From positions 205,401 through 269,400 of the forward strand of contig NZ_JAEFCB010000009.1 in NCBI RefSeq assembly GCF_016405905.1: a stretch of DNA of 64,000 nucleotides, written 5' to 3'. Origin of the DNA: Variovorax sp. IB41. Lineage in GTDB: Bacteria > Pseudomonadota > Gammaproteobacteria > Burkholderiales > Burkholderiaceae_C. A program made the translations under genes and the position numbers. The notes beneath the pieces were generated by a model, which saw only the letters and a program-made list of their open reading frames with translations, searched no databases and was not told where the DNA came from. Positions 1 to 7,525 of the stretch are shown here, piece after piece; position 1 is the first letter of the stretch, and the number at the start of each line of letters is the position of its first letter.

Positions 1-905
1 TGGTAGCCCCACGAGCCGTCGAACGGGTGCTCGCTGATCGGCAGCAGCTCGATGTGCGTGAAGCCCATGTCGCGCGCGTAGGGCACGAGCGTGTCGGCCA
101 GCTCGCGGTAGTCGAGCCACTCGTGGCCGTTGTTCTTGCGGCGCCACGAGCCCAGGTGCACTTCGTAGATGCTGATGGGCGCATGGCGCTCGTTGGCCTC
201 GGCGCGGCCCTCGGGCATCTTCACCGCGGCCGGCAGCGGCGCCACCACGCAGGAAGTCTCGGGCCGCAGCCGCGAGGAGAAGGCGAACGGGTCGGCCTTG
301 CGCAGCACCTCGCCCTGTGCCGAAAGAATCTCGAACTCGTAGCTGTCGCCGGTGGCCACGTGCGGCGCGAAGATTTCCCACACGCCGCATTCGCGGCGCA
401 GCCGCATCATGTGGCGCCGGCCGTCCCAGTTGTTGAAGTCGCCGACCACCGACACGCGCCGCGCATTCGGCGCCCAGACCGCGAAGGCCACGCCCTTGAC
501 GCCGTCGATCTCGCGCAGGTGCGCGCCCAGCTGCTCCCAGGGCCGCAGGTGCGTGCCCTCGGCCAGCAGCCACACGTCGGTTTCGCCGAGCACGAACGGA
601 AAACGGTACGGGTCTTCGAGGCGCGAGGTGTGCGAGCCCCACTCGACCTGGAACGAATAGCCCAGGCGCGCTTCCGCGGCCGGCACCAGGCCGCTGAACA
701 GGTCGGAGCCCTCCTGCCGCGTGAGCATCGCCAGCGGCCAGCCGGTGCGCGAATGCATCACCGCCACGCTCTGTGCGCCGGGCATCAGCGCGCGCACTTC
801 CAGCCCCTCGCGCGTTTCGTGCGGCCCGAGCACCGCGAACGGATCGCCGTGTTCGGCGCGCATCAGCGCGTGGACTTCGGAGGCGGGCAGGGAGTTCGGC
901 GGCAT
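1..905 (-). CDS. glgB: 1,4-alpha-glucan branching enzyme GlgB, N-terminal part (3' end outside window)
   Basis: Glycogen branching enzyme: it cuts alpha-1,4-glucan chains and rejoins them through alpha-1,6 bonds in the cytoplasm. About 301 N-terminal residues are visible. The early motif DPFAVLGPH (residues 21-29) and the CBM48-type module RPWEQLGAH / VWAPNARRVSVVGDFNNWD (about 121-161) are typical of GlgB. The start of the GH13 barrel follows, with YEVHLGSW (248-254) and GFTHIELLPISEHPFDGSWG (281-300). The catalytic Asp/Glu/Asp lie beyond the window edge, so activity cannot be judged. The ATG is 5 nt after the stop of the upstream alpha-glucosidase, so the two are almost certainly one operon. 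A treZ trehalohydrolase was considered and rejected because the motifs around 248-300 are those of branching enzymes. Confidence 0.95.
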   Translation of the reverse strand, partial: MPPNSLPASEVHALMRAEHGDPFAVLGPHETREGLEVRALMPGAQSVAVMHSRTGWPLAMLTRQEGSDLFSGLVPAAEARLGYSFQVEWGSHTSRLEDPYRFPFVLGETDVWLLAEGTHLRPWEQLGAHLREIDGVKGVAFAVWAPNARRVSVVGDFNNWDGRRHMMRLRRECGVWEIFAPHVATGDSYEFEILSAQGEVLRKADPFAFSSRLRPETSCVVAPLPAAVKMPEGRAEANERHAPISIYEVHLGSWRRKNNGHEWLDYRELADTLVPYARDMGFTHIELLPISEHPFDGSWGY

Positions 906-910
906 GGTGA

Positions 911-2614
911 TCAGATTTGTGCTTCGTCGTTGGCGGGTGTTCCGAAAAAGACGCCGTAGGGCGCCAGGGCCAGCATGCGCTTATCGCCATCGCCCTGCAC
1001 GGTGGCGGCGCCGGTCAGCGGATGGCCCGGCAGCGGCAACAGCGCTTCGCGCAATGGGATCGCAACAGGCTCGCTCCCCATGTTGAAGACGGCCTGCAGC
1101 GACCGCTTTCCGTCGCGCCGCTCGAACCACAGCACGGGCTCGGGCGCGTCGAAAAATGCAATGCCGCCCGTGCGCAGCAGCGGCTGCGTGCGGCGCCAGC
1201 GCAGCAGCGCGCGGCTGAAGGCCAGCATCGAGTGCGGATCGTCGGCCTGGTTGTCGATGGCCAGCGGCAGGTGCGCGCCATACATCGGCAGCCACGGCGT
1301 GCCGGTGGTGAAGCCGCCCTGCGGCGCATCGGCCTGCCAGGGGATCGGCGTGCGGCAGCCGTCGCGGCCCTTGAACTCGGGCCAGAAGGCGCGGCCGTAG
1401 GGGTCCTGCAGCAGCTCGAAGGGCACTTCGGCTTCGGGCAGGCCGAGCTCTTCGCCCTGGTAGATGCTGGCGCTGCCGCGCAGCGTGAGCAGCAAGGCGA
1501 GCCAGAGCCTGTCGCGCCGCGTGTCGGGCGCGCGGCCGTTGCTCCAGCGCGTGGCCACGCGCGGCACGTCGTGGTTCGACACCGCCCAGCAGCCCCAGCC
1601 GCCCGTGGGCGCGAGCGCGAGGTCGAGCGTCTCGACCTGGTGGCGCAGGTGTTTGGCGCTGTGCTCGGCCGTCAGCAGGCTGAAGCTGTAGGCCAGGTGC
1701 AGGCGCTTGCCGAGCTCGGTGTACTGCGCCATGACGGGCGGCGCGTTCTCGTCGCCGACCTCGCCCAGCGCGACCGCGCTGTAGCCGTCGAGGAGGTGGC
1801 GCAGGCGCTCCAGGAACACGAGGTTCTCCTGCTGGCTCTTGTCGTACAGGTGCTGCTGCATCGCATAGGGGTTGTCGGCGCGCACCGTGCTGACCTCGCC
1901 GATCGACGCGAGCGAGGCCGGCGGGTTGTCGCGCAGCAGCGCGTCGTGGAACTGGTGGTTGCAGGCGTCGAAGCGAAAGCCGTCCACGCCGCGCTCGCAC
2001 CAGAAGCGCACCTCGCCGAGCAGCGCGTCCTGCACGGCGGCGCAGTGGAAGTTCAGGTCGGGCTGTTCGGTGAGAAAGCTGTGCAGGTAGTACTGCCTGC
2101 GGCGCGAGTCCCACTGCCAGGCCGAGCCGCCGAAGACCGAGAGCCAGTTGGTGGGCGGCGTGCCGTCGGGCCTGGGGTCGGCCCAGACGTACCAGTCGGC
2201 CTTGGGGTTGTCACGGGAGCTCCGGCTTTCGGCGAACCACGCATGCTGGTCGGAGGTGTGCGAGAGCACCTGGTCGATGATGAGCTTCAGGCCCAGCGCA
2301 TGCATGCGCGCGAGCATCGCGTCGAAGTCGGCGAGCGTGCCGAATAGCGGATCGACCGCGCGGTAGTCCGAGACGTCGTAGCCGAAGTCCTTCATCGGCG
2401 AGCGGAAGAAGGGCGAGACCCAGACCGCATCGACCCCGAGGCTGGCCACGTGGTCGAGCCGGGCCGTGATGCCGGGCAGGTCGCCGATGCCGTCGCCGTT
2501 GCTGTCCATGAAGCTGCGCGGGTAGATCTGGTAGATCACCGCGCCGCGCCACCATTCGCCCTTGATTCCGTCGGCGTTGTCGGTGTTGTCAGTGCTGTCG
2601 ATGCTGCTGCCCAT
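911..2614 (-). CDS. GH13 alpha-glucosidase / alpha-amylase family protein
   Basis: Cytoplasmic glycoside hydrolase family 13 enzyme (567 aa), probably releasing glucose from maltose or short alpha-glucans. The barrel begins at WWRGAVIYQIYPRSF (21-35), with DGIGDLPGI (41-49) as in oligo-1,6-glucosidase and AglA-type enzymes. Catalytic residues by motif are nucleophile Asp216 in GFRFDACN, acid/base Glu285 in LGEVGDE, and Asp349 in SNHDVPR. All three are present. The first 15 residues are a Ser/Asp/Asn/Thr tract encoded by imperfect 9-bp repeats and lie outside the catalytic domain. The ATG is preceded by an AGGGG-type ribosome site. It lies directly upstream of glgB, which points to glycogen or trehalose/maltose metabolism. 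Substrate preference cannot be set from sequence alone. Confidence 0.9.
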   Translation of the reverse strand: MGSSIDSTDNTDNADGIKGEWWRGAVIYQIYPRSFMDSNGDGIGDLPGITARLDHVASLGVDAVWVSPFFRSPMKDFGYDVSDYRAVDPLFGTLADFDAMLARMHALGLKLIIDQVLSHTSDQHAWFAESRSSRDNPKADWYVWADPRPDGTPPTNWLSVFGGSAWQWDSRRRQYYLHSFLTEQPDLNFHCAAVQDALLGEVRFWCERGVDGFRFDACNHQFHDALLRDNPPASLASIGEVSTVRADNPYAMQQHLYDKSQQENLVFLERLRHLLDGYSAVALGEVGDENAPPVMAQYTELGKRLHLAYSFSLLTAEHSAKHLRHQVETLDLALAPTGGWGCWAVSNHDVPRVATRWSNGRAPDTRRDRLWLALLLTLRGSASIYQGEELGLPEAEVPFELLQDPYGRAFWPEFKGRDGCRTPIPWQADAPQGGFTTGTPWLPMYGAHLPLAIDNQADDPHSMLAFSRALLRWRRTQPLLRTGGIAFFDAPEPVLWFERRDGKRSLQAVFNMGSEPVAIPLREALLPLPGHPLTGAATVQGDGDKRMLALAPYGVFFGTPANDEAQI

Positions 2615-2745
2615 GCCTGCCCCTGTGGTCGGAATTCATTGTGGCATGCGAGATTCGGGCCAGTCATACGCGCTTGCGGGCGACCGTGCGCGATTCGGCA
2701 GGCCGCGAAGCTTTCTACACTGGGCGCTGTTTCCGGCTCCCCCAA

Positions 2746-4197
2746 ATGACATCAGATTCCGTCTCCTCCCTCGCCGTGCTCGAGGCGCGGCTCGCCCAGG
2801 ACCTCGACTACCTCGGCTTTCCCGGCCGGCAATGGATGCCCGTGCGGCAGAGCGATGGCCAGGCGCTGCTCGACGTGGCCGTGATCGGCGGCGGGCAGGC
2901 GGGCCTTGCGGCCTGGGTGGCGCTCGCGCAGCAGGGCATTCGCGCCGTGGTGTTCGACCGCTCGCCCGCCGGCCGCGAAGGCCCCTGGGCCACCACGGCG
3001 CGCATGGAAACGCTGCGCTCGCCCAAGGAACTCACCGGCCCCGCGCTGGGCCTGCCGGCGCTCACCTTCCGCGCATGGTTCGAGGCGCAGTTCGGGCGCG
3101 AGGCGTGGGCGGCGCTGGACAAGATCCCGCGCCTGCAGTGGATGGATTACCTCGGCTGGTACCGCCGCGTGATGAACGTCGATGTGCGCAACGACACCGC
3201 GATCACCCGCATCCAGCCGCTGCCCGATGGCACGGCGGTGCGGCTCGATCTGCGCACGCCGGCCGGCGCCAGCAGCGTGCTGGCGCGCCGCGTCGTGCTG
3301 GCCACCGGCCGCGACGGCCTCGGCGGCCCGGCGGTTCCGGCGTTCGTCGATGCGCTGCCGCGTTCGCAATGGGCGCACTCGTCCGACGAGATGGACTACG
3401 GCACGCTCGCCGGCCTGCGCGTCGGCGTGATCGGCGCGGGCTCGTCGGCGATGGACAGCGCGGCCACCGCGCTGGAGGCGGGCGCGCGCAGCGTCGAGCT
3501 CTTGATCCGCCGGCCCGACCTGCCGCGCATCAACAAGGGCAAGGGCGCGGGCGTGCCGGGGCTCACGCAGGGGCATTTCGATTTGTCCGACGAACGCAAG
3601 TGGCGCATCCGCCACTACATCAACGCCCTGAACGTGCCGCCGCCGCATGGCAGCACGCTGCGGGTGTCGGCATTTGCGAACGCTTTCTTCAACTTCGGCT
3701 GCCCGGTCCTTGCGGTCGCGCCGCAGGGCGACGCGATGCGCGTCACGACGCCCAAGGGCGATTTCGAATTCGACTTCCTGATCGTCTCGACCGGCTTCAA
3801 GGTCGATTGGCCGAACCGCCCCGAGTTCGACGCCATCGCTGCCCACATCCGCACGTGGAAGGACCGCTTCGTGCCCGCGCCCGGCGACGAAGACCAGGAG
3901 CTGGCCGATTCACCCGACCTCGGCCCGGTCTTCGAATTCCAGCCGCGCACGGCGGGCGAGTGCCCGGGGCTCGATCGCATCCACTGCTTCTGCTACCCGG
4001 CGGCGCTCTCGCACGGCACGGTGTCGGGCGACATCCCCGCGATCAGCGACGGTGCCAAGCGCCTTGCGAGCGGCATCGCGAGCCTGTTCTACCGCGAGGA
4101 TTTCGACCACCACTTCGCGAATCTCGAAGCCTACAGTGAGCCCGAATTGTTCGGCGACGAGTGGACGCCCGCGCCGCCGCCCGGCGAGCGCAGCTGA
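2746..4197 (+). CDS. FAD/NAD(P)-binding oxidoreductase (flavin monooxygenase-like)
   Basis: Predicted cytoplasmic flavoprotein of 483 aa. An FAD-binding Rossmann fold is seen as VIGGGQAG (46-53), an ATG-type motif at 186-188, and a second dinucleotide fold VIGAGSSAMD (228-237) for NAD(P)H. A C-terminal STGFKVDW segment matches the late FAD-contact motif of this superfamily. The two-Rossmann layout is that of flavin-containing monooxygenases and thioredoxin-reductase-like enzymes. There is no CxxC, so a disulfide reductase role is unlikely. The ATG was chosen because the N-terminus then leads straight into the first fold; the longer upstream reading lacks any family match. It is followed 22 nt later by two AhpD/CMD-family genes in the same direction. 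The substrate is unknown. Confidence 0.85.
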   Translation: MTSDSVSSLAVLEARLAQDLDYLGFPGRQWMPVRQSDGQALLDVAVIGGGQAGLAAWVALAQQGIRAVVFDRSPAGREGPWATTARMETLRSPKELTGPALGLPALTFRAWFEAQFGREAWAALDKIPRLQWMDYLGWYRRVMNVDVRNDTAITRIQPLPDGTAVRLDLRTPAGASSVLARRVVLATGRDGLGGPAVPAFVDALPRSQWAHSSDEMDYGTLAGLRVGVIGAGSSAMDSAATALEAGARSVELLIRRPDLPRINKGKGAGVPGLTQGHFDLSDERKWRIRHYINALNVPPPHGSTLRVSAFANAFFNFGCPVLAVAPQGDAMRVTTPKGDFEFDFLIVSTGFKVDWPNRPEFDAIAAHIRTWKDRFVPAPGDEDQELADSPDLGPVFEFQPRTAGECPGLDRIHCFCYPAALSHGTVSGDIPAISDGAKRLASGIASLFYREDFDHHFANLEAYSEPELFGDEWTPAPPPGERS

Positions 4198-4219
4198 ACC
4201 TTCTTCTTCAAGGACCCGC

Positions 4220-4747
4220 ATGACGAATCTTTCCGTGGCGCTGCCGGCCATCGACGTGGTCGATCACGCCGTGCCCCTCGCGCCGAACCAGCCGACCTGG
4301 GCGCTGCGCCAGCGCCGCGACAAGGTCGTGGCCGCCACCCAGAGCAGCCACGACGCGATGTTCTCGCACGCGGTGGAGGGGCTGACCCGCACCGAGCGCC
4401 TGCTGGTCGCGCTGCATGCCTGCCGCGTCTCGAACGCGCCGAACCTCGCCGCGCACTACCGCGAGGAACTGGCGGCCGAGAACGCCGACGCTGCGGTGGC
4501 CGATGCGGTGGAACGCGGCGACATCGACTCGCTCGCCGATGCGCGGTTGCGCGCGATGCTCGACTTCGCGGGCAAGCTCATCGCGCGACCGATCGATGGC
4601 GACCGCGCCGCCCTCCAGGCGCTGGCGGTGCACGGGCTCTCGACGCCCGCGCTCGTCGCGTTGAGCCAGCTGATCGCCTTTCTCTCCTACCAGGTCCGCG
4701 TCGTCGCGGGGCTCAAGGCGCTGGCGGCCGCGGAGGCTTCGGCATGA
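4220..4747 (+). CDS. CMD-domain protein, Avi_7170-like (AhpD superfamily, no CxxC)
   Basis: A 175-aa helical protein resembling the carboxymuconolactone decarboxylase/AhpD superfamily, in the subfamily usually found as the partner of an Avi_7169-type alkylhydroperoxidase-domain protein. The region around LVALHACRVSNAPNLAAHY (62-80) sits where the catalytic CxxC normally lies but holds only one Cys (68). Classical peroxidase chemistry is therefore unlikely. An AAGGA ribosome site lies just upstream of the ATG. Its last codons overlap the next gene by ATGA, so the two are translationally coupled and probably act as a pair. The family assignment is from recalled motif patterns and gene order, not from a search. 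Confidence 0.75.
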   Translation: MTNLSVALPAIDVVDHAVPLAPNQPTWALRQRRDKVVAATQSSHDAMFSHAVEGLTRTERLLVALHACRVSNAPNLAAHYREELAAENADAAVADAVERGDIDSLADARLRAMLDFAGKLIARPIDGDRAALQALAVHGLSTPALVALSQLIAFLSYQVRVVAGLKALAAAEASA

Positions 4748-5337
4748 CGCTTCCGATCCGCGTCCAGGGCTTCACCAACGAGGTGCTCAAGTGGAAGCCG
4801 TGGCTCGACACGGTGAATGTCGAGACTGCCACGCCGGCCCAGCTGGCCGCGCTGGACGAGATGAGCCCGCAGGCGCGCAGCTCGCCGTATTTCCTCGTGC
4901 TCGCGCACCAGCCGGAAATCCTGCTGCAGCGCTCTATCGCCTTCAACGCGATCATGTTCGCGCCGGGCGGCATGCCGCGCGCCGAACGCGAGCTGGGCGC
5001 CACGGTGGAGTCGCGCGTCAACGGCTGCGTGTACTGCGCCTCGGTGCATGCGCAGCGCTTCGAGCAGCTGGCCAAGCGCAGCGACGTGATCGAACAGGTG
5101 TTCGAGGCGCCCGCATCGGCCGGCACCACGCCGCGCGAGAAGGCGATCGTCGCGTTCTCGATCAAGCTCGGCGCCGAGCCGGACACGGTGTCGGCCGAGG
5201 ACGTTCGCGCGCTGAAGGCTGTGGGGCTGGACGAACTGGAGATCCTCGACCTGGTCCATTCGGTGGCCCTCTTCGCCTGGGCCAACCGGCTGATGCTCAA
5301 CCTGGGCGAGCCGGTCTTTCCCGCGGACGGGTCATAG
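4744..5337 (+). CDS. Alkylhydroperoxidase-domain protein, Avi_7169-like
   Basis: AhpD-like protein of 197 aa with the redox motif CVYCASVHA (Cys95, Cys98, His102), the arrangement needed for thiol peroxidase or decarboxylase-type chemistry. Around it are the usual helices (RAERELGATVESRVNG before, REKAIVAFSIKLG after). It overlaps the preceding CMD protein by 4 nt, and the two are expected to form a mixed pair of one redox-active and one inactive subunit. In other genomes this pair usually travels with a luciferase-like monooxygenase and an ABC transporter; neither is visible here, and the flavin oxidoreductase upstream may take that place (inference). The stop overlaps the stop of the convergent opine-dehydrogenase gene by 6 nt. 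Confidence 0.85.
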   Translation: MTLPIRVQGFTNEVLKWKPWLDTVNVETATPAQLAALDEMSPQARSSPYFLVLAHQPEILLQRSIAFNAIMFAPGGMPRAERELGATVESRVNGCVYCASVHAQRFEQLAKRSDVIEQVFEAPASAGTTPREKAIVAFSIKLGAEPDTVSAEDVRALKAVGLDELEILDLVHSVALFAWANRLMLNLGEPVFPADGS

Positions 5338-6411
5338 GCGCGCGAGCAGGCCTTCGACGGTTTCGCCCGTGAGGCCCAGCGGCGCGAGCAGGTCGTTCTG
5401 CGCGCGAAAGTCGACGCCGTTGACCAGCGAAGCGGCATCGACGATGGTGCGCGTCGCGGGCGTGGGCACGCCGGCGATCTGCCCCAGCGCCTCCACGAAA
5501 GCCAGGCCGTAGGGCATGTCCTCGGTCACGTAGCGGGTGTCGGTGCGCACCGGCCCGGGCGGGCCGCCGCGCTGGGCGTGCAGTTCGGCCGCGATGTCTT
5601 CGAGCCGCGCCGACGCGGTGCCGAAGGAGCGCGCGAAGTGTTCCTCGATGGGGCCGAGCGCGATGCCGAAGGCCTGCGCCACGGCGCGGCGCTCCCGGTC
5701 CAGCGCCTCGATCGCGCGCGACACGCCGGGCGTCATGCAGTGGTACTGCGGCCAGTTTTCCGCGCGCTCGATGCGGGTCCAGTTGAAGACCGCGAGCGGG
5801 CCGTGGGACTGCGGGTTGACGTTGGCGAGCGCGCTCGCGAGCACGCTGTCCTGCGGGAAGAAGCCATCGCCGAACAGGGCGGTGCAAAGCGTCACGGCCT
5901 CTGCGACGTTCGCGCCCGGCAGCGCCGAGACGCCGACGGCCTTGCGCCGCGTCATCACCCGGACCTGCGTGCCCGATTCGCGGCGCGCGGTCAGCACGGT
6001 CGTGCCGAAGCTCGCGACAGTCACCTGCTTGCCGGCGCGCCGCGCGACTTCGTGAAGATAAAGAGACGACAGCGAGGCCATCGAGCTGACGATCACGGTC
6101 TGGCCGTCGCGCAGGGCGGGCAGGAGCGCGTCCATCACCGCCTTGTGGCCGTTGACCGGCAGGGCGAGCAGCAGCACGTCGGAGGCGTGACACAGCTGCG
6201 CCGCGTCGTCGGCCACCTCGACCGTCACGGTGCAGGGCTGCACGCCGGCGGCTTCGAGCGGCTGCGTGCGCAGGGCCTCGGCGCCCTGGCCGCCCGGCGA
6301 CCAGAGCGTGACGCCGTGGCCCGCCTGGCGCAGCCATGCGGTGCTGGCGAGCGCGATGGCGCCGGTGCCCGCGATACCGACGCGGTACTTTTCCGTGGAA
6401 GCCTCAGTCAA
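5332..6411 (-). CDS. NAD/NADP octopine/nopaline dehydrogenase family protein
   Basis: Opine-dehydrogenase-like enzyme of 359 aa that would reductively join or oxidatively split an amino acid/2-oxo acid adduct. The N-terminal Rossmann motif is GIAGTGAIAL (12-21). The C-terminal octopine-DH domain shows NVNPQSHGPLAVFNW (197-211), containing the conserved Asn-His pair (His203). Ketopantoate reductase is a weaker alternative. The start appears to be TTG: no ATG or GTG precedes the Rossmann motif in frame, and a GCGGA-type site lies just upstream. The TTG sits inside the last codons of the TctC gene before it, so the two genes are coupled. The context suggests the binding protein delivers its substrate. 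Confidence 0.8.
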   Translation of the reverse strand: MTEASTEKYRVGIAGTGAIALASTAWLRQAGHGVTLWSPGGQGAEALRTQPLEAAGVQPCTVTVEVADDAAQLCHASDVLLLALPVNGHKAVMDALLPALRDGQTVIVSSMASLSSLYLHEVARRAGKQVTVASFGTTVLTARRESGTQVRVMTRRKAVGVSALPGANVAEAVTLCTALFGDGFFPQDSVLASALANVNPQSHGPLAVFNWTRIERAENWPQYHCMTPGVSRAIEALDRERRAVAQAFGIALGPIEEHFARSFGTASARLEDIAAELHAQRGGPPGPVRTDTRYVTEDMPYGLAFVEALGQIAGVPTPATRTIVDAASLVNGVDFRAQNDLLAPLGLTGETVEGLLARL

Positions 6412-7378
6412 CCTTGATTCCGCCTTGCTTGATCACTTTCGCCCAGCGCTGGCTGTCTTCCGTGACCACCTTGCCGAGCGCCGCCGCGTTGCCGCAGGTG
6501 TTGACCGCGCCCAGCTGGGCGAAGCGCTGCTTGGTCTCCGGCAGGTTGCACACCTCGACCAGCGCGGCGGAGAGCTTGTCGATCGCCGCGGCCGGCATGC
6601 GCGCAGGCGCCATCACGCCCACCCACACCGGCACTTCCATGCCCGCGAGGCCCGTGGCCTCGCCGACGGTCGGCGCTGTGCCCATGCTGGGAAGCGCCGC
6701 GCGCGAGAAGGTGCCGAGCACGCGCGCCTTGCCGGTCGCGACCATGGGCTCGATCGAGGCGACGCTGGTGACGATCGTCGCCACCTGCCCGCCCAAGAGG
6801 TCGGTGAGCGCCGGCGCCGCGCCGCGGTAGGGCACGTGCAGCAGGTTCACGCCGCTCGCCTGCGCGAGCAGTGCGCCGGTGAGGTGCGACACCGTGCCGT
6901 TGCCGGTCGAGGCGTAGGTGACCTGGCCGGGCCGCGCCTTGGCGTCGCGCAGCACGTCGGCGATGGTCTTGTAGGGGCTTTCGGCGCGCACGGACAGCGT
7001 CATCGGCGTGTCGGCGACCAGCGCCACGGGCACCAGTTCGTGAACGGGGTCGTAAGGGAGCTTGGCCTGCAGGTGGGGCGCGATGGTGACCGCGCCGCCC
7101 GTGGCCAGCAGCACGGTGGCCCCGTCGGTCGCCTTGGCCACCGCGTCGGCGGCGACGATGCCGCCGGCGCCGGCCTTGTTGTCGATGATCACCGGCGTGC
7201 CGAGCCTGTCTGTGAGCTTGGCGCCCAGGTAGCGGGCGATGACGTCCTGCGCGCCGCCGGGGGCGAAGGGGACGACCATCCGCAGGGGCTTGTCGCTCGC
7301 CTGCTGCGCCCACAGCGGCGTGGCGGTGGCAAGGGTGGCCGCGAGGCCCAGGGCGAGGTGTTTCCAGAGCAGTTTCAT
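6404..7378 (-). CDS. Bug/TctC-family periplasmic tripartite tricarboxylate-type binding protein
   Basis: Periplasmic solute-binding protein of 324 aa. The signal peptide spans about residues 1-25 with cleavage after LWA. The Bug-family start pattern LRMVVPFAPGGAQDVIARY follows, and later TYASTGNGTVSHLTGALL and VPYRGAAPALTDLLGG, which line the carboxylate-binding cleft in this family. No TctA/TctB membrane partner is nearby, as is usual for the expanded Bug set of Comamonadaceae and Bordetella. Its coding end overlaps the opine-dehydrogenase start, so the ligand may be a carboxylated substrate of that enzyme (inference). Confidence 0.93.
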   Translation of the reverse strand: MKLLWKHLALGLAATLATATPLWAQQASDKPLRMVVPFAPGGAQDVIARYLGAKLTDRLGTPVIIDNKAGAGGIVAADAVAKATDGATVLLATGGAVTIAPHLQAKLPYDPVHELVPVALVADTPMTLSVRAESPYKTIADVLRDAKARPGQVTYASTGNGTVSHLTGALLAQASGVNLLHVPYRGAAPALTDLLGGQVATIVTSVASIEPMVATGKARVLGTFSRAALPSMGTAPTVGEATGLAGMEVPVWVGVMAPARMPAAAIDKLSAALVEVCNLPETKQRFAQLGAVNTCGNAAALGKVVTEDSQRWAKVIKQGGIKVD

Positions 7379-7525
7379 GGCGTTCAGGCAGTACGAAAGC
7401 AGACGTTACCCAGGCAACATGCAGGTTGCGTGCCCCAAGTCTAGGGTCTGCCGCGCGGAGGGCATCGCCCGGGCGCGATAATCCGCCTTCCCCGGCCAGC
7501 CCGCGCCGGGCCTTGCCGAGCCGTT

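Noticed and set aside
1..905. treZ (malto-oligosyltrehalose trehalohydrolase)
   Set aside because: The visible N-terminal motifs (RPWEQLGAH, YEVHLGSW, HIELLPISEHPFDGSWG) are those of GlgB.
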